Positions 1-6,508 are shown, numbered from the stretch's first letter. The stretch: 12,505 bases of DNA from Chamaesiphon sp. (GCA_026785875.1 JAJAZF010000120.1:1-12505), one strand, 5' to 3'. The notes: generated from the sequence alone by a model not told the origin. Numbers and translations: made by a program.

Positions 1-1712
1 TTGGGATGGTCTGCACCCAAATGTTGTGCCCTAATTGCGAGCGATCGAGTATATAGTTGCTCTGCATCACTATATCGTTCCATCGATTGATATACCAGAG
101 CTAAATTATTCAGACTAGTGGCTGTTTGGAGATGATTCGCGCCCAAGTGTTGCTCTCGGATCGCTAGCGACTGAATATAAAGCGTTTCCGCCTCACTATA
201 TCGGTTGTTATTGTAGTACAAGCTTGCCAAATTATTCAAACTCTGAGCTGTATGAGGGTGATCCTTGCCCAATTGACGTTTCCTGATTTCTAGAGAGCGA
301 ATATACAAAGGTTCGGCAGCAGCATAGTCTCCGATTTTGTAATACAGTACAGCCAAATTATTCAGCCCTTGGGCGGTGTGTGGATGATCCTGTCCTAGTT
401 GACGCTCGTAGATCCCTAGTGCTCGGGCATATAGCGGTTCAGCCTCAGCATATTTTTCGATCCGATAGTACAGACTTGCGAGATTGTTTAGCCCTTGAGC
501 AGTGTAGGGGTGATCTTGACCTAATTGCTGTTCGTAGATTTCCAGCACCCGCACTAGCTGTGATTGGGCTGCGGTAAATTTACCCATCTCATAGTGTAAA
601 TTTGCGACACGCTCTAAACTTTGAGCAGTGTAGGAATGGTCGGCTCCTAATTGCTGTTCGCAGATTGCTATAGCATGAGTATATAGAGGTTCCGCGTCCT
701 CATATCTCTGAAGTAATTTATATAAATCTGCCAAACTATTTAAGCTGGGAACAGTATCTAAATGGTCGGCTCCTAATTGCTGTTGATAGATGTCTAAAGC
801 GCGAATGTACAAAGTTTCCGCATCTTCGTATCGCTCCATCTGTGAGTACAAACCAGCTAAATTATTGATACTAGAAACAGTCTCAGGACGATCGATCCCC
901 CCTTTCTGTTCGGACTTGAGGGCGCGAATATATAGAGCTTCTGCCTGCTCGAACTGCCCCAGTTCAGCATACAATCCGGCAAGATCCTGTAACCTTTGGG
1001 CGGTTTCAAGATGGTCTACGCCTAATTGCTGTTGATAGATCTCGTGAGCGCGAATATACAAAGGTTCGGCATCTGTGTATCGCCCCATCATTCGGTACAA
1101 ACCTGCAAGATGATTCAAGCTCTGGGCTGTATCAATGTGATTGGCTCCCAACTGCTGTTCGCAGATGGCGCGAGAACGGATGTATAGAGGTTCAGCCTCT
1201 GTGTATCGTCCCATTGCTGCGTATAGTTGAGCTAAACTGTACAAACTTTGTGCGGTGTGAAGATGAGTGTCTCCCAATCGCTCTTCTCTGATCGCTAGAG
1301 AACGTGTATAAAATGGTTCGGCATCTGTGTATCGACCCATTGATTCATACAATAGTCCGAGATTATTTAAACTTTGAACAGTGAAGGGATGATTGGCTCC
1401 TAGTTGCTCTTCCCTAATCGATAAAGTCCGAGTGTATAGGGCTTCGGCATCCAGATATTTCCCGATCGACTCATAAAAAACTGCTAAATTATTCAGATTT
1501 TGAGCAGTGTAGAGGTGATTGGAACCAAATTGCTGTTCGCTAACGGTGAGAGAGTGATTGTGTAAGGCTTCTGCATCTGAGTGTTTATCGTTGGCATCGC
1601 CTTTGTGCGAGAGCATCGAGTCGTACAAAGTTCCTAGTTGACTAGAGTTGCCAACATTCCGTTCGGGTGGCAACGACTGTAACTGCTGAGTGGAATTTTG
1701 AGCCTCTTTCAT
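1..1712 (-). CDS. Kinesin-light-chain-like tetratricopeptide repeat protein (C-terminus beyond the window)
   Basis: The frame is open from the ATG at 1712 to the left edge (570 full codons, no stop seen). After about 25 polar residues it consists of 13 consecutive TPR units of 42 residues with the pattern TAQSLNNLAxLY, then GRYxDAEPLYIRxL, then IxEQQLGxDHP. This is the TPR_10/TPR_12 type found in kinesin light chain and in many cyanobacterial proteins. The first unit is degenerate. Unit 6 (885-1007) is one residue short and has lost the EQQLG core. Unit 9 (507-632) has lost the LY pair. TPR arrays form superhelical protein-binding scaffolds, and the partner here is unknown. No signal peptide, membrane segment or NB-ARC domain precedes the repeats, so it looks cytosolic. 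In cyanobacteria such arrays are sometimes followed by a CHAT protease domain, but the end lies outside the window, so this is only a possibility. The ATG is the first in the frame after an in-frame TGA at 1740-1742. No Shine-Dalgarno site precedes it. Confidence 0.93.
   Translation of the reverse strand, partial: MKEAQNSTQQLQSLPPERNVGNSSQLGTLYDSMLSHKGDANDKHSDAEALHNHSLTVSEQQFGSNHLYTAQNLNNLAVFYESIGKYLDAEALYTRTLSIREEQLGANHPFTVQSLNNLGLLYESMGRYTDAEPFYTRSLAIREERLGDTHLHTAQSLYSLAQLYAAMGRYTEAEPLYIRSRAICEQQLGANHIDTAQSLNHLAGLYRMMGRYTDAEPLYIRAHEIYQQQLGVDHLETAQRLQDLAGLYAELGQFEQAEALYIRALKSEQKGGIDRPETVSSINNLAGLYSQMERYEDAETLYIRALDIYQQQLGADHLDTVPSLNSLADLYKLLQRYEDAEPLYTHAIAICEQQLGADHSYTAQSLERVANLHYEMGKFTAAQSQLVRVLEIYEQQLGQDHPYTAQGLNNLASLYYRIEKYAEAEPLYARALGIYERQLGQDHPHTAQGLNNLAVLYYKIGDYAAAEPLYIRSLEIRKRQLGKDHPHTAQSLNNLASLYYNNNRYSEAETLYIQSLAIREQHLGANHLQTATSLNNLALVYQSMERYSDAEQLYTRSLAIRAQHLGADHP
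3..1511 (-). repeat. Tandem array of twelve 126-bp TPR-coding modules
   Basis: The DNA repeats with a 126-bp period, equal to 42 codons. Unit edges fall near 128/129, 254/255, 380/381, 506/507, 632/633, 758/759, 884/885, 1007/1008, 1133/1134, 1259/1260 and 1385/1386. Only the unit at 885-1007 departs from the period (123 bp). On the plus strand each unit shows a recognisable CTAATTGCTGTTCG-like block. Such an array can expand or contract by recombination, and units may collapse in short-read assemblies. Confidence 0.85.
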
Positions 1713-1741
1713 ACACACACTTAGATTTTGAACGGAATCTC

Positions 1742-1770
1742 ACTATATTCGATCGAATTTCGATCGTCCA
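1742..1770 (-). promoter_or_regulatory. Candidate promoter of the TPR gene with a palindrome in its spacer
   Basis: Read on the minus strand there is a -35-like TGGACG (1765-1770, 4 of 6 consensus), a 17-nt spacer and a -10-like TATAGT (1742-1747, 5 of 6). This would give a start of transcription about 20-25 nt before the ATG at 1712. The spacer contains the perfect palindrome TTCGATCGAA (1748-1757), preceded on the minus strand by a further CGATCGAAA copy. It could be an operator, but short CGATCG palindromes are common in this DNA, so no regulator is claimed. Confidence 0.4.
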
Positions 1771-1924
1771 GTCACTACAAGTAAAAATACTGAGTCGATT
1801 CAGCATTTAAGGTAACTTTTGGAAGACTATACTGATATCAAACTATTCTAATGCTTAAATTTGACAATGAGATCGGTATTTTTGCTTGAATTAGTTCTGC
1901 TAAACATAAGTATATTTGTTCCGA

Positions 1925-1938
1925 AGATCGGCCGATCT
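1925..1938. repeat. 14-bp perfect palindrome downstream of the secreted-protein gene
   Basis: AGATCGGCCGATCT is its own reverse complement. It lies 25 nt past the stop codon of the minus-strand gene ending at 1964. As RNA it could fold into a 5-bp stem with a GGCC loop, but no U-tract follows on the minus strand. A rho-independent terminator is therefore not supported. It may be a 3'-end stabilising hairpin, a DNA site, or chance. Confidence 0.35.
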
Positions 1939-1963
1939 GTTCTCAGCAGCTCGGCTAGTTTCC

Positions 1964-2914
1964 TTACCGTTTGATTTTATAAGTAGATTGACTAGTCGAA
2001 CTACGCGGTTGACTTGGCTCCTTCGTCGCTGGAGTAACATTTTTTTTAGGTTTGTTCTTCGCTGGTGGGCTTTCTACGGCGATCGTCCCAGGTAATGCTT
2101 GTAAGATTTGGATCTTTTCTTGATAGACAATTTTACTGTCTTTACGAATGATTAATCGATCGCCAGCGATCGTGTAATTAGTTTCACCATTGTCTGCGGA
2201 GAACTGTGTTCGATCGTAGTAACGTAGTCTGAGCGATATCCCCTGAGTGCCATCTTTCGCTATCCCGACGTAATGGGTTGGATTTTTACCGCCACAAATA
2301 TACATCAAATAATTTTTAGAGGTGGCTCGATAGAGAATTTTTGTCCGCTCGGGACAAATTAAACTATTGTCATTACTAACTTCTGAATTCACACTAGCCG
2401 AACCAGTCGTAGTTGTCGGTTTTGCCCCTATATTAGTTGGAGTAATAATTGCCAAATTCCGAAATTTAGCCATTGTATTAATACCACCACTGAGTGGGAT
2501 TTGCAGCAAGGCAACTTGAGTTAGGTTTGTAGGCATTTTAGCAAACACAAAACTAGCTTTAAATGGGATATTTTCAACTAGTTCAGTTGTGATAATATTA
2601 TTTTCACTAATTCGATTTGCTAATCGAATACTACTAGGATAATATTCGTTACCTTCAAAATCAACTAATTTTATATTATTACCATTTAGATCGACAGTAC
2701 GATCGTTATTTTTACTAGTTAAGATCGCCTTACAAATTAGATCTTGCAGTTTGCGGCTACAATCTTGAATGACAACTTTAATCCGATCGTCTTCATAGAT
2801 AGCTGGGTTACTTCTAATCGTTCCAGTTGGTACTTGAGCTAGTAGTTGGTATGGGTATAACCAGATACCAAAGAGTCCACACCAGCCAATTCTAGCGATC
2901 GATTTGTTATTCAT
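1964..2914 (-). CDS. Secreted protein of unknown function, with two predicted beta domains
   Basis: 316 residues. The N-terminus is a Sec-type signal peptide: basic K4 and R8, a hydrophobic stretch at about 9-25, and a likely cleavage after A26 (LLA/Q). Two parts follow. Residues about 38-155 alternate short hydrophobic strands and contain C52/C61, LVDFEGNEYYP (about 83-93) and a late VALLQIPL strand. This layout resembles extracellular immunoglobulin-like beta-sandwich domains of many cyanobacterial exported proteins (inference). After a Thr/Ser linker (about 160-182), residues about 184-270 carry C187/C207, MYICGG, HYVGIAK and NYTIAGDRLIIRK. This is distantly reminiscent of the MliC lysozyme-inhibitor fold but is not a firm match. 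The tail (about 283-316) is basic, rich in K, P, S and T, and probably disordered. The four mature cysteines fit two disulfides, so export to the periplasm or outside is likely. I do not recognise a named family. Confidence 0.8.
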   Translation of the reverse strand: MNNKSIARIGWCGLFGIWLYPYQLLAQVPTGTIRSNPAIYEDDRIKVVIQDCSRKLQDLICKAILTSKNNDRTVDLNGNNIKLVDFEGNEYYPSSIRLANRISENNIITTELVENIPFKASFVFAKMPTNLTQVALLQIPLSGGINTMAKFRNLAIITPTNIGAKPTTTTGSASVNSEVSNDNSLICPERTKILYRATSKNYLMYICGGKNPTHYVGIAKDGTQGISLRLRYYDRTQFSADNGETNYTIAGDRLIIRKDSKIVYQEKIQILQALPGTIAVESPPAKNKPKKNVTPATKEPSQPRSSTSQSTYKIKR

Positions 2915-2950
2915 ACTAGTAATTAGACCTACACGCTAAATTTTGGAGCA

Positions 2951-2959
2951 ATTATATCA
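2951..2959 (-). promoter_or_regulatory. Extended -10 promoter of the secreted-protein gene
   Basis: On the minus strand the sequence reads TGATATAAT, a perfect TATAAT (2951-2956) preceded by TGN (2957-2959). This is the classical extended -10 arrangement. No good -35 box is found 16-18 nt upstream, as expected for extended -10 promoters. Transcription would begin near 2944, leaving a leader of about 30 nt before the ATG at 2914. Confidence 0.6.
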
Positions 2960-3104
2960 CGACTGTCTATGACGATATTGACACAATAACTATGGATTTA
3001 GATCTTATTTAATGTCCCGATCTTGTCATTGCACCCCAATAGATAGTCACTCTCAGCTAGATCTCCAAGGTTTAGACAATTTAAAGATCTAACAGCCAGC
3101 GGCT

Positions 3105-3452
3105 TTAATCGATTTGTTCCACAAATCGATCGACATCTTCGATGATTCGCGTCAGTTCGGCTTCACTACTGAGCCGGATGCGATCGTCGCGTAGTGTGAT
3201 TGATACCTTAGCGACAAAGACATTTGCCCAAATATTGGGGTTACAAAATATTTCAAGGAAGACATCCCCAGTATACTGATACTCGATCGGTTTGTGAGGT
3301 TTAGGCTTACCCCCGCCGCTGGTTTCTGCTGTCTTGACTTTGAGAATTTGGACAATCTCATTGAGCCGTGCCTGTAATTCCCTGGCTGCAACTGGTGTAA
3401 AACCACAGGATACCGAGCCGCTAGCTAAGTTGAAGATTAATTGGGATGGCAT
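3105..3452 (-). CDS. Small protein of unknown function
   Basis: 115 residues, with no signal peptide or membrane segment. The sequence suggests an N-terminal strand plus a helix (about 22-40, VAARELQARLNEIVQIL), a Gly/Pro/Lys linker (about 46-55, GGGKPKPHKP), a central beta part (about 58-87, EYQYTGDVFLEIFCNP then VFVAKVSITLRDD) and a C-terminal acidic helix (about 95-113). C16 and C70 are the only cysteines and no metal-binding motif is seen. It may be a conserved cyanobacterial hypothetical, but I do not recognise a function. The ATG at 3452 has no clear Shine-Dalgarno site. The gene is divergent from the ribosomal protein cluster, sharing a 423-bp intergenic region with it, and is followed after 190 bp by the secreted-protein gene on the same strand. 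Confidence 0.75.
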   Translation of the reverse strand: MPSQLIFNLASGSVSCGFTPVAARELQARLNEIVQILKVKTAETSGGGKPKPHKPIEYQYTGDVFLEIFCNPNIWANVFVAKVSITLRDDRIRLSSEAELTRIIEDVDRFVEQID

Positions 3453-3517
3453 ATCGAGCTAAGTAAAAAATTTATTGAATCTTATCTTAGACCCATCTAC
3501 TGCCATTAATAAATATA

Positions 3518-3546
3518 TAGACAACAGCGATCGTCTGGTGTAGACT
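3518..3546 (+). promoter_or_regulatory. Candidate promoter of the rplC ribosomal cluster
   Basis: TAGACA at 3518-3523 matches 5 of 6 bases of the -35 consensus. TAGACT at 3541-3546 matches 4 of 6 of the -10 consensus. The spacer is exactly 17 nt. If used, transcription would start near 3553 and leave an rplC leader of about 320 nt that includes the structured region. Other AT-rich -10-like boxes exist nearby (TATAGA at 3547-3552), so the exact start is uncertain. Confidence 0.4.
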
Positions 3547-3686
3547 TATAGATTGTGGTCTGAAACTTCCAACTCAGTAGAGTTGCGACTGCGATGAATC
3601 GGCTGAAATAGATACTAGGCGGCGTGCTGCCCGAGTCTGTTCTAGCAATTAACACGATTTATCGATCGATACCTTGTCCTTAGTTC

Positions 3687-3835
3687 TGCGTCATGAGTGA
3701 AAACTTATCGCATCCGACGCATCTACAATTGCGTGCAGCAACGCACACCTTTGTAGATGCTAAAGTTAGCTGGATTGATAAGTTGTATATCGAGTCAAAC
3801 CCACAGATGGACGCGCCTGCCGGTGGAAGTCCATC
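3687..3835 (+). ncRNA. Structured 5' leader of the rplC cluster (putative regulatory leader RNA)
   Basis: Three inverted repeats are seen directly. (1) GCATCTACAA at 3719-3728 pairs perfectly with TTGTAGATGC at 3751-3760, and inside it TGCGT (3730-3734) pairs with ACGCA (3741-3745) over a GCAGCA loop, giving a 10+5 bp hairpin. (2) TGCGTC at 3687-3692 pairs with GACGCA at 3716-3721; it shares 3719-3721 with the first hairpin, so the two compete. (3) GATGGAC at 3806-3812 pairs with GTCCATC at 3829-3835. In E. coli the S10 operon leader binds L4 and represses its own operon. Here the cluster starts at rplC, so an analogous autogenous leader is possible. That role is inference. Confidence 0.5.
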
Positions 3836-3875
3836 AACATCCTGATGTCTCAAATATAAGGAAAAATAAAAAACC

Positions 3876-4514
3876 GTGTCTATCGGTATTCTCGGCACCA
3901 AACTCGGCATGACCCAAATTTTCGACAAAGAGACAGGACGAGCAATTCCTGTCACCGTCGTTCAAGCAGGTCCTTGCACCATCACCCAGATCAAAACAAA
4001 AGCCACTGATGGATACAGTTCCATTCAGATTGGTTTTGATGAAGTCAAAGAAAAAGCATTAAATAGACCAGAACTCGGACACCTCAAAAAATCTGAGGCT
4101 CCACCACTGCGTCACCTCCAAGAATTTCGGGTCGATAGCACTGACAATTGGACACTCGGTCAAGAAGTCAAGCCAGATATCTTTACTGTCGGTCAATCTA
4201 TCGATGTCACAGGCAATAGTATCGGTAAGGGCTTTGCTGGTTGGCAAAAACGGTGGAACTTTGCGCGGGGGCCGATGTCTCACGGTTCTAAAAATCACCG
4301 CGAACCTGGTTCGACTGGTGCAGGTACAACCCCTGGTCGTGTTTACCCTGGTAAGAAAATGGCAGGACGACTAGGTGGCAAACGGATTACGGTCAAGAAA
4401 TTGGTAGTAGTCCAAATTGATGTCGAGCGGAATGTTCTCTTGATCGAAGGTTCCGTTCCTGGCAAGCCCGGCGCATTACTTCGGATCGTGCCTGAAGTCA
4501 AAGTCGGTCAATAA
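3876..4514 (+). CDS. rplC: 50S ribosomal protein L3
   Basis: 212 residues, normal length. L3 binds 23S rRNA early in assembly and sends a long loop towards the peptidyl transferase centre. The N-terminus GTKLGMTQIFD (7-17) and the block from GKGFAGWQKRWNF (118-130) to GKKMAGRLGGKR (159-170) are family signatures. The start is GTG: an in-frame TAA at 3867-3869 rules out a longer form, and the family N-terminus MSxGILGTKLGMTQ matches at this codon. An AAGGA lies 13 nt upstream. By memory alignment, the site of the PrmB-methylated Gln150 of E. coli is Thr151 here (TTPG), so that modification should be absent. This is the first gene of the plus-strand cluster. rplD follows after 34 nt. Confidence 0.98.
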   Translation: MSIGILGTKLGMTQIFDKETGRAIPVTVVQAGPCTITQIKTKATDGYSSIQIGFDEVKEKALNRPELGHLKKSEAPPLRHLQEFRVDSTDNWTLGQEVKPDIFTVGQSIDVTGNSIGKGFAGWQKRWNFARGPMSHGSKNHREPGSTGAGTTPGRVYPGKKMAGRLGGKRITVKKLVVVQIDVERNVLLIEGSVPGKPGALLRIVPEVKVGQ

Positions 4515-4548
4515 TTACAACCACAGGAACCGGAGATAAAAAATAGTT

Positions 4549-5184
4549 ATGGCTAATTGCGTCATCCGCAACTGGCAAGGCGAGGAAGCTGGCTCCGCCA
4601 CCCTCGAATTGGCTGTTGCAAGAGAAGAAAATGCTTCTCACATCGTCCACCGTGCCCTAATTCGGCAGACAAACAATGCGCGTCAAGGTACTGCTAGTGC
4701 CAAGACTCGTGCCGAAGTTCGCGGTGGTGGACGGAAGCCTTGGAAACAAAAAGGTACTGGACGCGCTCGTGCGGGTTCGATTCGTTCTCCGCTCTGGCGG
4801 GGGGGTGGGGTAATTTTTGGACCAAAGCCCAAAGATTACAACATGAAGATGAATCGCAAAGAGCGGAGATTGGCTTTGCGGACGGCTCTAATGAGTCGGA
4901 CTGAAGACATCATTGTCGTTCAAGACTTTACGACCAATGTAGCTCAACCCAAGACTAAAGAGTTCGTTCAAGCGTTGACTCGTTGGGGTGTAGAAGCTGA
5001 GAGTAAAGTATTGGTAATCGTTGCTGAAATTGAAGACAATACATTGTTATCGATTCGGAATATTGCCAAAGTTAAGATGATTTCTGCGTCGGGGCTAAAC
5101 GTCTTCGATCTTCTCAACGCTGACCAGATCGTCGCTACTGCTGAAGCGATCGCTAAAATCCAGGAGGTTTACAATGACGATTAG
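4549..5184 (+). CDS. rplD: 50S ribosomal protein L4
   Basis: 211 residues. L4 is a globular 23S rRNA-binding protein whose long loop lines the constriction of the nascent-peptide exit tunnel. The loop is plain here: TKTRAEVRGGGRKPWKQKG followed by TGRARAGS (about 52-77), then WRGGGVIFGPKPKDY (83-97) and NRKERRLALRTAL (102-114). GGAG at 4532-4535 lies 13 nt before the ATG. The last 11 nt overlap the start of rplW, which suggests translational coupling. In E. coli L4 is also the repressor of its own operon. Whether that holds here is unknown, but the structured leader upstream of rplC makes it worth asking. Confidence 0.98.
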   Translation: MANCVIRNWQGEEAGSATLELAVAREENASHIVHRALIRQTNNARQGTASAKTRAEVRGGGRKPWKQKGTGRARAGSIRSPLWRGGGVIFGPKPKDYNMKMNRKERRLALRTALMSRTEDIIVVQDFTTNVAQPKTKEFVQALTRWGVEAESKVLVIVAEIEDNTLLSIRNIAKVKMISASGLNVFDLLNADQIVATAEAIAKIQEVYNDD

Positions 5185-5479
5185 AGTTGCTGACCGCGAT
5201 TTACCAGATTTAATTCGGAACGTGATTGTGACTGAAAAAGCCACAATCGCGATGGAACAAAACAAATACGTTTTTGACGTAGTTCCCCAGGCGACCAAGC
5301 CCCAAATCAAAGCCGCGATCGAATCCTTATTTGATGTCAAAGTTAAACGGGTAGATACTCAAAATCTCCCCCGCAAGACTCGCCGCGTTGGTAAGTTCTT
5401 AGGTGCCAAACCTCGCTACAAACGCGCAACTGTCACCATCGTCGAGGGTCAATCAATTATCCTCTTCCCAGAAGTTTAA
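5174..5479 (+). CDS. rplW: 50S ribosomal protein L23
   Basis: 101 residues, normal for bacterial L23. The protein sits at the tunnel exit and is the docking site for trigger factor and the signal recognition particle. The core begins LPDLIRNVIVTEKAT (10-24) and includes KYVFDVVPQATKPQIKAAIE (31-50). The basic extended loop is NLPRKTRRVGKFLGAKPRYK (about 64-83). The gene overlaps the end of rplD by 11 nt. It has the strongest ribosome binding site of the cluster, AGGAGG at 5162-5167, 6 nt before the ATG and inside the rplD reading frame. Confidence 0.98.
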   Translation: MTIRVADRDLPDLIRNVIVTEKATIAMEQNKYVFDVVPQATKPQIKAAIESLFDVKVKRVDTQNLPRKTRRVGKFLGAKPRYKRATVTIVEGQSIILFPEV

Positions 5480-5577
5480 TAACTAGGGCGATATTAGTTA
5501 GCCGTTCGATCTCACCATCGCCTCAAATAGCTAGTCACTCACCCTCAAATCTCAAACCTAATACCTAACAACTAATT
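5480..5577 (+). promoter_or_regulatory. rplW-rplB spacer: hairpin and degenerate seven-base repeats
   Basis: This 98-nt spacer has two parts. First, GGCGAT (5487-5492) pairs with ATCGCC (5517-5522), extended by a G-U pair, over a 24-nt loop. Second, from 5544 the sequence falls into five seven-base units, each starting with CT: CTCAAAT, CTCAAAC, CTAATAC, CTAACAA and CTAATTA. The last runs into the A of the rplB start codon. No Shine-Dalgarno sequence is present. The repeats leave an unstructured, G-poor leader just ahead of the start. Confidence 0.55.
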
Positions 5578-6444
5578 ATGGGTACCCGTTCTTATCGGCC
5601 ATATACGCCTAGTAGTCGCGAAACCGTAATCTCAGACTTTGCTGAAATTACCGCGAGTAAGCCGGAAAAATCACTGGTTAAATACAGACACCGTGATAAG
5701 GGGCGCAACAACCGTGGGGTCATCACCAGTCGTAGACGTGGTGGCGGTCACAAACGTCTCTACCGGACGATCGATTTTCGTCGCCACGACAAAATCAACA
5801 TCCCGGCAAAAGTAGCAACTGTCGAGTACGATCCCAACCGGAACGCACGGATCGCCCTACTGTTTTACAGAGATGGCGAAAAACGTTATATTCTGCATCC
5901 AGTTGGCTTGGAAGTTGGCACTGAAATCATCACTGGGCCAGAGTCTCCATTTGAAATTGGCAACGCTTTGCCGTTGATTAATATCCCCTTGGGTACCACT
6001 GTTCACAGTGTCGAACTCACCGCCGGAAAAGGTGCCCAAATCGCCCGCTCTGCTGGTGCTGCGGCTCAACTAGTAGCCAAAGAAGGGGACTATGTTACCC
6101 TAAAAATGCCTTCTGGTGAAGTCCGCATGGTGCGGAAAGAATGCTACGCAACCATCGGACAAGTCGGTAATACTGACGCGCGGAACACCAACGCTGGTAA
6201 AGCCGGACGTAATCGCTGGAAAGGTCGCCGTCCTAAGGTCAGAGGTAGCGTCATGAACCCAGTGGATCACCCACACGGTGGTGGTGAGGGTCGTGCGCCG
6301 ATCGGTCGTCCAGGGCCAGTTACGCCTTGGGGTAAGCCTACCCTGGGCTACAAAACTCGGAAGAAGAAGAAAGCCAGCAGCGCACTCATCATCCGCCGTC
6401 GCCGGAAATCCTCCAAACGTGGTAAAGGCGGTCGTCAGAACTAA
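5578..6444 (+). CDS. rplB: 50S ribosomal protein L2
   Basis: 288 residues, about 10-15 longer than E. coli L2 because of a basic tail (RRRRKSSKRGKGGRQN). L2 is needed for subunit joining and peptidyl transferase assembly. Visible landmarks are the RNA-binding N-terminal half (GRNNRGVITSRRRGGGHKR, 42-60; EYDPNRNARIALL, 83-95) and the signature MNPVDHPHGGGEGRAPIG (226-243). Its His231 corresponds to the functionally important His229 of E. coli. The ATG is the natural start (family N-terminus MGxRSYRPYTP), although no Shine-Dalgarno site lies in the 98-nt spacer. Confidence 0.98.
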   Translation: MGTRSYRPYTPSSRETVISDFAEITASKPEKSLVKYRHRDKGRNNRGVITSRRRGGGHKRLYRTIDFRRHDKINIPAKVATVEYDPNRNARIALLFYRDGEKRYILHPVGLEVGTEIITGPESPFEIGNALPLINIPLGTTVHSVELTAGKGAQIARSAGAAAQLVAKEGDYVTLKMPSGEVRMVRKECYATIGQVGNTDARNTNAGKAGRNRWKGRRPKVRGSVMNPVDHPHGGGEGRAPIGRPGPVTPWGKPTLGYKTRKKKKASSALIIRRRRKSSKRGKGGRQN

Positions 6445-6447
6445 GAG

Positions 6448-6482
6448 AGTGAAAAGTGGAAAGTGGAAAGTGGAAAGCGAAA
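6448..6482 (+). repeat. Heptanucleotide tandem repeat, AGTGGAA unit
   Basis: Three perfect AGTGGAA units (6455-6475) are flanked by an AGTGAAA copy (6448-6454) and an AGCGAAA copy (6476-6482). The array starts 3 nt after the rplB stop. Seven-base tandem repeats of this kind (STRR) are known from cyanobacterial intergenic DNA. Confidence 0.8.
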
Positions 6483-6493
6483 TATTCGTTTTC

Positions 6494-6508
6494 GGCTATT
6501 CACTAGCC
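6494..6508 (+). other. Small hairpin in the rplB-rpsS spacer
   Basis: GGCTA (6494-6498) pairs with TAGCC (6504-6508) over a five-base loop. It lies between the two heptanucleotide arrays of the spacer. There is no U-tract, so it is not a terminator. It may be an RNA processing or stability element, or chance. Confidence 0.35.

Larger units (their letters stand above)
3453..3875. other. Divergent intergenic region: promoters and rplC leader
   Basis: This 423-bp stretch separates the minus-strand 115-residue gene from rplC. It is AT-rich at its left end and carries a candidate rplC promoter at 3518-3546. The right part (3687-3835) contains several stable inverted repeats described separately. 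A 50-codon frame at 3693-3845 exists but lacks a ribosome binding site and covers the hairpins, so it is not called as a gene. No convincing promoter for the 115-residue gene could be picked out. Confidence 0.8.

Noticed and set aside
380..1035. Plus-strand frames inside the TPR region
   Set aside because: They are shadows of the minus-strand TPR array, repeat with its 126-bp period and show no domain.
3..1511. The regularly spaced repeats as a possible CRISPR array
   Set aside because: The repeats are 126 bp, lie in frame, and diverge mostly at codon third positions as TPR codons would. There are no short identical repeats with unique spacers.
1925..1938. The palindrome as a rho-independent terminator
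   Set aside because: No run of U follows on the minus strand, and the stem is only 5 bp if a loop is left.
3094..3104. AGCC-AGC-GGCT hairpin next to the stop of the 115-residue gene as a terminator
   Set aside because: The stem is only 4 bp with a three-base loop and is not followed by a U-tract.
3693..3845. A 50-codon plus-strand frame starting MSENLSHPTHL upstream of rplC
   Set aside because: There is no ribosome binding site, the composition is unremarkable, and the frame covers both stable hairpins of the leader. Better explained as leader RNA, though a regulatory upstream frame cannot be excluded.
3680..3955. A 91-codon minus-strand frame across the rplC start
   Set aside because: It overlaps the conserved start of L3 and the leader hairpins, and the translation shows no protein-like pattern. 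It is a chance antisense frame.
6494..6508. The rplB-rpsS spacer hairpin as an operon-ending terminator
   Set aside because: The stem is short, there is no U-tract, and the cluster continues directly with rpsS.
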